From JBBDWJ01 sp040902925 (lineage in GTDB: Bacteria; Acidobacteriota; Terriglobia; Bryobacterales; UBA6623), in contig JBBDWJ010000165.1 of the NCBI GenBank assembly GCA_040902925.1, positions 1-29,370 on the forward strand: a DNA stretch of 29,370 nucleotides. The letters are read 5' to 3'. The notes under the pieces were generated by a model. That model worked only from the letters and a program-made list of their open reading frames with translations, searched no databases and was not told the DNA's origin. Both the position numbers and the translations under genes were made by a program. Position 1 is the stretch's first letter, and each line of letters begins with the position of its first letter. Of this stretch, positions 24,261 through 29,370 are shown piece after piece.

Positions 24261-25010
24261 TCAAGCCCGACCCCTCACCACAACAAATCCCTCGGCCCTG
24301 CGGCGAATCCACAACGCCACGACAAACCCAAACTGCAACTGAATCGCGAGCACGCCGAGTACGACCATATTCCGCTGGCCGCTATATTGCCGGTGCCCCT
24401 CGTTGTAGGCGCGTTCCAGGCGGGCCAGCATTTCGCGCCCTCCGAGCGCCCCAAGATTCTGCTTAGTCAGCACCTGATCCGGCCGTATCTCGCCTGAACG
24501 CACTCTGCGAAGCTGCTCTAGCCGGAAGTCATGAACGCCGCGGGCGATCTCGACTAGCGTGTCGATACCTTTGCGTCGCCCGATCAGCGGCTTGCGGCCC
24601 CGCGCCGCGGGCAGCAGCGCGCTCGCCGACATGCTGAGTTTGATGTAGTTCGCCATGGCGGGCAGATTCGTCTCGAGCTCTCGCCGGTTCTGCCCTTCAA
24701 CGGCGCTAAAGACGAGATTGTGATCCTCGGGGTCGAGGAAACGGCGAGGCACGCTGCGGGCCTGTTCGAGGACAAATCCGACAGTACCCAACTGCTGCAG
24801 ATCGGCGCCTTCCACCGAGCCGACAAACTTTGCCTGTAGCGCCCGGATTTCGGCTTGCCGCCCGCGCCAGTTTTCGACTAGCGCCCGATCCAGCTCGTCG
24901 CCCGACACCTCCGTTGCTTGCGCCGATTGCAGGAGAGCGGGTACGGCCGACGTGAACGAGAGGCCGATCGTGAGCAAGACGAAGCGCAGGTGCGTCCCCC
25001 GGAAGGACAT
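24261..25010 (-). CDS. Uncharacterised membrane protein with N- and C-terminal hydrophobic segments
   Basis: A 249-residue protein that I do not recognise. It has a signal peptide or membrane segment (about residues 8-28), a long charged, helix-rich middle region, and a C-terminal membrane segment VVLGVLAIQLQFGFVVALWI followed by RRR. This predicts a protein anchored at the C-terminus with most of its mass outside the cytoplasm. There are no cysteines or evident catalytic motifs. The frame is open to 25094, overlapping the upstream carboxylase gene; I chose the ATG at 25010 because it begins the signal sequence, although no clear ribosome binding site precedes it. It is the third gene in a row on the minus strand after tmk and the carboxylase gene. 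Confidence 0.65.
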   Translation of the reverse strand: MSFRGTHLRFVLLTIGLSFTSAVPALLQSAQATEVSGDELDRALVENWRGRQAEIRALQAKFVGSVEGADLQQLGTVGFVLEQARSVPRRFLDPEDHNLVFSAVEGQNRRELETNLPAMANYIKLSMSASALLPAARGRKPLIGRRKGIDTLVEIARGVHDFRLEQLRRVRSGEIRPDQVLTKQNLGALGGREMLARLERAYNEGHRQYSGQRNMVVLGVLAIQLQFGFVVALWIRRRAEGFVVVRGRA

Positions 25011-25074
25011 ATCTATGAATGACGTTCCGAAACGGCGTTCGGTACCAGGAATTGCTGGAAAGCGGTTCGCCCTT

Positions 25075-26625
25075 TTAAAGCGGAATGTTGCCATGCTTCT
25101 TGCGCGGATTCTGATCGGTCTTGTTCTCCAGCATGGCCAGGGCGCGAATCAGCTTGGGCCGCGTGAACCGCGGTTGGATGACCTCGTCGACCCAACCCTT
25201 TTCGGCCGCCGTATAGGGGTTGGCGAATCGGTCCCGGAATTCTTCGATCTTGGCTTGGCGGAACTGCTCGGCGTCGCCGGCAGCCGCTAACTCCCGCCGG
25301 TACAACACATTGACGGCGCCCTCGGGGCCCATCACGGCGATCTCGGCCGTTGGATAGGCAAAATTGATGTCCGTGCGGACATGCTTCGACCCCATGACGC
25401 AATAGGCGCCCCCATAGGCCTTGCGCGTAATCACGGTGACCTTCGGGACCGTTGCCTCGGCAAAGGCGTAGAGCAGCTTCGCCCCATGGCGGATAATCCC
25501 GCCATACTCCTGAGCCGTGCCCGGCAGGAAACCGGGAACATCCTCGAACGTCACGATGGGGATGCCGAAAGCGTCGCAGAAGCGCACAAAACGCGCGCCT
25601 TTGGTCGAACTATTGATATCAAGGCACCCCGCCAGCACCTGCGGCTGGTTTGCAACCACGCCAACTGGCTTGCCGTCCAGCCGCGCGAAGCCGACGACGA
25701 TATTGCCCGCGAAGCGCTCCTGCACCTCGAAAAAATGGCCGTCATCGGCCACCAGCCGGATGATTTCGGTGATGTCATACGGGACATTCGACTCCGCGGG
25801 CACAATCGAATCGAGCCGCTCCTCCACTCGATCGGCAGAATCGCTTGTCGGCTTGCGGGGCGGATCGTCCACATTGTTCGAGGGGAGAAAACCGAGCAGC
25901 TCGCGGATCATCTGCAAGCACTCGGTGTCGTCGCGTGAGATAAAATGCGCCACGCCGCTGGTTTCGTTGTGCGTCCGCGCCCCGCCGAGATCCTCTTTGG
26001 TGACTTCCTCATGCGTCACCGTGCGGATCACATCCGGCCCGGTGACGAACATGTAACTCGACTGGTCCACCATGAAAACAAAATCGGTGATCGCGGGCGA
26101 ATAAACCGCGCCGCCCGCGCAGGGCCCCATGATGGCGGAGATCTGCGGTACCACGCCGCTCAACAAGGTATTGCGCAAAAAGATATCGGCATATCCGGCA
26201 AGCGACGCCACGCCTTCCTGAATGCGCGCGCCGCCCGAATCGTTGAGGCCGATGATCGGCGCGCCGGTCTTGGCCGCCAGATCCATCACCTTGCACACCT
26301 TGGCCGCGTTGGCGAGCGACAGCGAGCCGCCAAAAACCGTGAAATCATGGGCGAAAACGTAGACCGTACGTCCGTCGATGCGGCCGTATCCGGTGACGAA
26401 TCCATCGCCCGGAATGGTTTTTGAATCCATGCCGAAGTCATGGCAGGAATGCGTCACCAAGCGGTCGAGCTCTTCGAAACTGCCTTCGTCCAGCAGCAGC
26501 TCGATCCGTTCGCGGGCCGACAGTTTGCCCGCCTCGTGCTGTTTTTGGGTGCGCTCCTGGCCGCCTCCGGCTCGCGCGGCGGCGTTACGCTTTTCTAGTT
26601 CGGCCAACTTCTCTTCAAGCTTCAT
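25075..26625 (-). CDS. pccB: Acyl-CoA carboxylase beta subunit (propionyl-CoA carboxylase / methylmalonyl-CoA decarboxylase type)
   Basis: A 516-residue carboxyltransferase of the AccD5/PccB/MmdA family. It moves the carboxyl group between biotin and an acyl-CoA such as propionyl-CoA. Visible parts are KLSARERIELLLD, DFTVFGGSLS, GLNDSGGARIQEGVASL (CoA oxyanion site), GPCAGGAVYSPAITDF, the second half with FEDVPGFLPGTAQEYGGIIRHGAKLLYA, the RKAYGGAYCVMGSKH block and the family-typical end RKKHGNIPL. The biotin carboxylase and biotin carrier subunits are not in the window. Sequence alone cannot tell propionyl-CoA carboxylase from methylmalonyl-CoA decarboxylase alpha, so the symbol is tentative. 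tmk lies 54 nt upstream on the same strand. No strong ribosome binding site is visible before the ATG. Confidence 0.9.
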   Translation of the reverse strand: MKLEEKLAELEKRNAAARAGGGQERTQKQHEAGKLSARERIELLLDEGSFEELDRLVTHSCHDFGMDSKTIPGDGFVTGYGRIDGRTVYVFAHDFTVFGGSLSLANAAKVCKVMDLAAKTGAPIIGLNDSGGARIQEGVASLAGYADIFLRNTLLSGVVPQISAIMGPCAGGAVYSPAITDFVFMVDQSSYMFVTGPDVIRTVTHEEVTKEDLGGARTHNETSGVAHFISRDDTECLQMIRELLGFLPSNNVDDPPRKPTSDSADRVEERLDSIVPAESNVPYDITEIIRLVADDGHFFEVQERFAGNIVVGFARLDGKPVGVVANQPQVLAGCLDINSSTKGARFVRFCDAFGIPIVTFEDVPGFLPGTAQEYGGIIRHGAKLLYAFAEATVPKVTVITRKAYGGAYCVMGSKHVRTDINFAYPTAEIAVMGPEGAVNVLYRRELAAAGDAEQFRQAKIEEFRDRFANPYTAAEKGWVDEVIQPRFTRPKLIRALAMLENKTDQNPRKKHGNIPL

Positions 26626-26679
26626 GGGACTGGTTTTTGATGCAGCGTCAAAATCAGGATGTCGATCCCAGGGTGTCAG

Positions 26680-27348
26680 TTATCGCGCCGCCGACTCGCG
26701 AACCGGCTCCAGTCCATATAGTCGGCGCATGGGGCCCGTCGCGCGGCGGGACAGCTCCGCGATGACCGCGGTGTGGACATCTTCCACGGGCCGGCTGCCG
26801 TCGATCGTCACGATGCGAGGCTCGCGAATCGCGTGAAACGCTTCGCGTACGCGCGTCAGTGTCTCGACCTTCTCGAACGCGTTCGGCTGCTCCTTGCGGG
26901 ATTCCGAAATGCGTCGAATGCCCTCTTCCGGGTCCACGTCCAGCAGAAAGACAATATCCGGGATCGGGGCGATTCCCTCCATCGACGCTTTCAGCCCGGC
27001 GATGTCGCGGCCCCTCGACCCCTGATAGGCGATGGTGGAGTAGAAATAGCGGTCGAGAATGACGATTTCGCCCGCGTCCAGGGCAGGCCGGATGACCGTG
27101 CGAACGTGATCGATCCGGTCGTTGACGAACGCCTCCAGCTCATCTTCGAGCGACAAGCGCCCCGCGGCGGCCGATTCGCGAATTTTGCGGCCCCAGGGCC
27201 CGTCGGTGGGCTCTTTGGACGTGATCACGTGCTGGCGCAGACGCCGCAGCGCTTCCGCCAGCAAACGCACCTGGGTCGTCTTGCCGGCGCCGTCTATTCC
27301 CTCTACAGCAATCAATAAGCCAAGCCGCGAGGAGCCCGTTCGATCCAT
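26680..27348 (-). CDS. tmk: Thymidylate kinase
   Basis: A 222-residue thymidylate kinase, which phosphorylates dTMP to dTDP. The P-loop is EGIDGAGKTT (residues 16-25), the dTMP-binding DRYFYSTIAYQGSRG comes near residue 110, LLDVDPEEGIRRI follows, and a LID-like stretch with SRKEQPNAFE is present. The ATG at 27348 was chosen over the upstream extension to 27381 because the P-loop then sits at the usual distance from the N-terminus. The last 15-20 residues are variable. It is the first of three minus-strand genes (tmk, carboxylase, membrane protein) and is divergent from the small gene at 27477. Confidence 0.94.
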   Translation of the reverse strand: MDRTGSSRLGLLIAVEGIDGAGKTTQVRLLAEALRRLRQHVITSKEPTDGPWGRKIRESAAAGRLSLEDELEAFVNDRIDHVRTVIRPALDAGEIVILDRYFYSTIAYQGSRGRDIAGLKASMEGIAPIPDIVFLLDVDPEEGIRRISESRKEQPNAFEKVETLTRVREAFHAIREPRIVTIDGSRPVEDVHTAVIAELSRRATGPMRRLYGLEPVRESAAR

Positions 27349-27476
27349 ATCTGGGTGAGTATGGCAGACCAAGCCGAGCAATGCACTCCGGCCACGCCGG
27401 CGTTGAATACAGGCGAATTGGACACCAGCTTGGCGGGGCAGTTCCGCGACGGCGATTGATATGCTAGATTGATTTT

Positions 27477-27683
27477 ATGGCCATCCCCAACTCCAAGAAG
27501 TACCAGATCCGCCGACCCAACAGCGCCGACATGGCAACCATCGTGGCGGTCCTTCCCAAGGACGCGGATGTGAACGCATACCTCGCTGACGCCTCCAAAC
27601 GCTTCGACTGGAAGGCCTGGGACGATCAAAAAGCGTCCATGAACAAGGTGCGCGTCGGCCAGCAGAAACAACGCAAGAAGTAG
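27477..27683 (+). CDS. Small basic protein of unknown function
   Basis: A 68-residue protein that I do not recognise. It is rich in Lys and Arg at both ends (KKYQIRR near the start, GQQKQRKK at the end), with a central MATIVAVLPKDADVNAYLADASKRFDWKAWDD that looks structured, including two tryptophans. No membrane segment. No ribosome binding site is visible, but an AT-rich TATGCTAGATTGATTTT lies directly before the ATG at 27477, so a nearly leaderless message is possible. It stands alone between divergent tmk and convergent eno. The amino-acid pattern supports a real gene, but the antisense frame is open too, so confidence is moderate. Confidence 0.55.
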   Translation: MAIPNSKKYQIRRPNSADMATIVAVLPKDADVNAYLADASKRFDWKAWDDQKASMNKVRVGQQKQRKK

Positions 27684-27796
27684 TTTTTCCTGTTTGGAAT
27701 CAGTCGATTGGTCTGAAGCACACCCAGCCCGACCCGGAACTGGGCGACGCGTTGGCGTCTCTTCCCAACTGACTACCTTGGTTCGTTCAGCCTAAC

Positions 27797-29095
27797 TCAA
27801 CGTGCCAAGGCCGCCGCTCCGGCGTAACGGGCTTTCGGACCCAGTTCCGCCTCAATCTCCAACAGACGGTTGTACTTGGCAATCCTGTCGCTGCGGCAGG
27901 TCGAGCCGGTCTTGATTTGGCCGCCTCCGGTGGCAACCGCCAGGTCGGCGATCGTGGTGTCTTCGGTCTCGCCGGAACGGTGCGAGGTAATAAAGGTGTA
28001 GTTGTTCTGGCGGGCGATATCGATGCACTCCAGGGTCTCGGTGACGGTACCGATCTGGTTGAGCTTGATCAGAATCGAGTTGCCCAGCTTGTCGGCGATG
28101 CCTTTGCGGAAAATCTCGGGGTTGGTCACGAACAGGTCGTCGCCCACAAGCTGCAGCTTGCCGCCGAGCTTCTCGGTGCCGTTCTTCCAGCCGTCGTGGT
28201 CGACTTCCGAAAAACCGTCTTCGAGCGAGATCAGCGGATAGCGCGACACCCACGAATCCCACATCTCGGCCATCTGGGCGGACGTCTTGCGGCTGCCGTC
28301 AGACTTGCGGAAAACGTAGGCGCCGTCCTCATAGAACTCGCTCGAAGCCGGGTCGAGCGCGATTCCGATCTGCTCGCCGGGCTTGTAGCCGGCCTTCTCG
28401 ATGGCTTCTACGAGCAAGGCCATCGGCTCCTCGTTCGACTTGAGGCTCGGCGCGAAGCCGCCTTCATCGCCTACCGCCGTTTCGAGCTTGCGTTCTTTGA
28501 GGATGCCTTTGAGGGTGTGGAAGACTTCGGTCGCCGCCCGCAGCGCTTCGGCGAAAGTCGGCAGGCCGACCGGCATAACCATAAATTCCTGGATATCGAC
28601 GTTGTTATCCGCATGCTGGCCGCCGTTCAGCACGTTCAACATCGGGGTCGGCAAGGTGTTGCTCTCAGCCGGCCCGCGGCCCTGGATCTCGGCGAGCCAG
28701 CGGTAGAGAGGCACGTTTTTCTCGACAGCAGCCGCGCGCGCTACCGCCATCGAGACGCCCAGCAGTGCGTTGGCGCCCAGCCGGCCCTTATTCGGCGTGC
28801 CGTCAAGGTCGATCATCTTGCGGTCGAGACCGGCCTGGTCGGCGGCGTCGAAGCCCTTGAGGGCCTTTTGCAGCTCGCCGTTGACGTTGCCTACGGCCTT
28901 CTGGACGCCCTTACCCTTGTAGCGGGCTTTATCCCCGTCGCGAAGCTCAACGGCTTCGTTGATCCCGGTGGACGCCCCCGAAGGGACCTTCGCCACGCCG
29001 CGCGCCCCGCTGGCAAGCGTCGCGCTTACCTGCACGGTCGGGTTTCCGCGCGAGTCAAGAATCTCCAGTGCTGCTAGTTTGGCAATAGCCGACAT
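27797..29095 (-). CDS. eno: Enolase (phosphopyruvate hydratase)
   Basis: A 432-residue enolase converting 2-phosphoglycerate to phosphoenolpyruvate in glycolysis. Family features are all present: LEILDSRGNPTVQV at the N-terminus, VPSGASTGINEA, LNGGQHADNNVDIQEFMVMP, AVGDEGGFAP, SLEDGFSE with the metal ligand region, GDDLFVTNP, the LIKLNQIGTVTET block with the catalytic lysine region, SHRSGETEDTTIADLAV and KTGSTCRSDRIAKYN. The ATG at 29095 is preceded by AGAGGAA at about 5 nt and fits the family N-terminus; the upstream extension of the frame to 29329 is not used. It appears to be transcribed alone. Confidence 0.97.
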   Translation of the reverse strand: MSAIAKLAALEILDSRGNPTVQVSATLASGARGVAKVPSGASTGINEAVELRDGDKARYKGKGVQKAVGNVNGELQKALKGFDAADQAGLDRKMIDLDGTPNKGRLGANALLGVSMAVARAAAVEKNVPLYRWLAEIQGRGPAESNTLPTPMLNVLNGGQHADNNVDIQEFMVMPVGLPTFAEALRAATEVFHTLKGILKERKLETAVGDEGGFAPSLKSNEEPMALLVEAIEKAGYKPGEQIGIALDPASSEFYEDGAYVFRKSDGSRKTSAQMAEMWDSWVSRYPLISLEDGFSEVDHDGWKNGTEKLGGKLQLVGDDLFVTNPEIFRKGIADKLGNSILIKLNQIGTVTETLECIDIARQNNYTFITSHRSGETEDTTIADLAVATGGGQIKTGSTCRSDRIAKYNRLLEIEAELGPKARYAGAAALAR

Positions 29096-29370
29096 GAATT
29101 CCTCTTCGAGTGGGCGCGGGATCTGGGTGGCGGCTGGAGGACCCCGAAAAGGCCCTTGCGCATCCCAAAACTCTCCGCAATCAACGAGGCCTCGCCCGGC
29201 CGGGCCGGCCGCAACCCGAACCTCCCTGCCGTATGTTTCGAGGGTGGGGAGAAAATCCGGGCCGAACGACCAGAGTATCACGGACAGCCGCGGACCTTTT
29301 CGACCGGGTACGGCATGGGTGCGCGACATAGATGTGGGTGACGATCTGGGTTGTTTTTTTGTGGCGGTTT
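29096..29370. other. Region upstream of eno to the window edge
   Basis: No recognisable gene. It should hold the eno promoter, but no convincing -35/-10 pair was found on the minus strand. A run of seven Ts lies at 29354-29360. Confidence 0.35.

Noticed and set aside
27746..27759. GACGC-GTTG-GCGTC hairpin as an eno terminator
   Set aside because: A 5-bp stem without a T-run on the correct strand is too weak to call.
1..29370. tRNA, rRNA, CRISPR, insertion sequence and prophage signals
   Set aside because: I scanned by eye for T-loop motifs, transposase motifs and regular spaced repeats and saw none that held up; a tRNAscan or Rfam search would be decisive.

Overview
The window looks like a chromosomal segment of a GC-rich Gram-negative bacterium, most probably an acidobacterium of the Bryobacterales/Solibacter type. 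This rests on a Tat-secreted DUF1552 protein paired with a DUF1592/1588-type c-heme protein, a DUF1080 protein, a DUF5715-like zinc peptidase, planctomycete/acidobacterium-style leucine-rich repeat proteins, and menaquinone synthesis by the futalosine route (mqnA, mqnC). The assignment is by family composition only. A run of 10 Ns at 18923-18932 shows that this is a draft scaffold.

Region by region. 1-3454 holds an edge-truncated HExxH metallopeptidase (minus), a DUF5715/M15-like peptidase (plus) and a PDZ-S41 protein whose catalytic Ser and Lys positions are Gly and Ile. 3693-6893 holds two secreted leucine-rich repeat proteins; the first is an internal duplication, so three related modules lie in a row. 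7025-10353 (minus) is the DUF1592 to DUF1552 operon, with a plausible promoter at 10383-10411. 10655-15583 (minus) is a run of five overlapping genes: a HemN-like radical SAM enzyme, a chorismate lyase-like protein, a flavin-dependent halogenase-like protein, a 4HBT thioesterase and a PaaK-like CoA ligase. A 16-bp perfect palindrome sits just upstream of it. 15972-17697 (plus) holds a DUF1080 protein and an SDR oxidoreductase.

17840-19820 (minus) is mqnA-mqnC, bracketed by two near-identical long hairpins of REPIN type, one of which contains the N gap. 20214-24131 (plus) is dprA-topA. 24261-27348 (minus) is tmk, an acyl-CoA carboxylase beta subunit and an unknown membrane protein. 27477-27683 (plus) is a small basic protein, and 27797-29095 (minus) is enolase.

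The best candidate for an undescribed system is the five-gene cassette. Family functions suggest a route from chorismate to 4-hydroxybenzoate, then CoA activation, flavin-dependent ring modification and thioester release, with a radical SAM step. Product and order are inference. I found no rRNA, tRNA, CRISPR array, insertion sequence or prophage gene.
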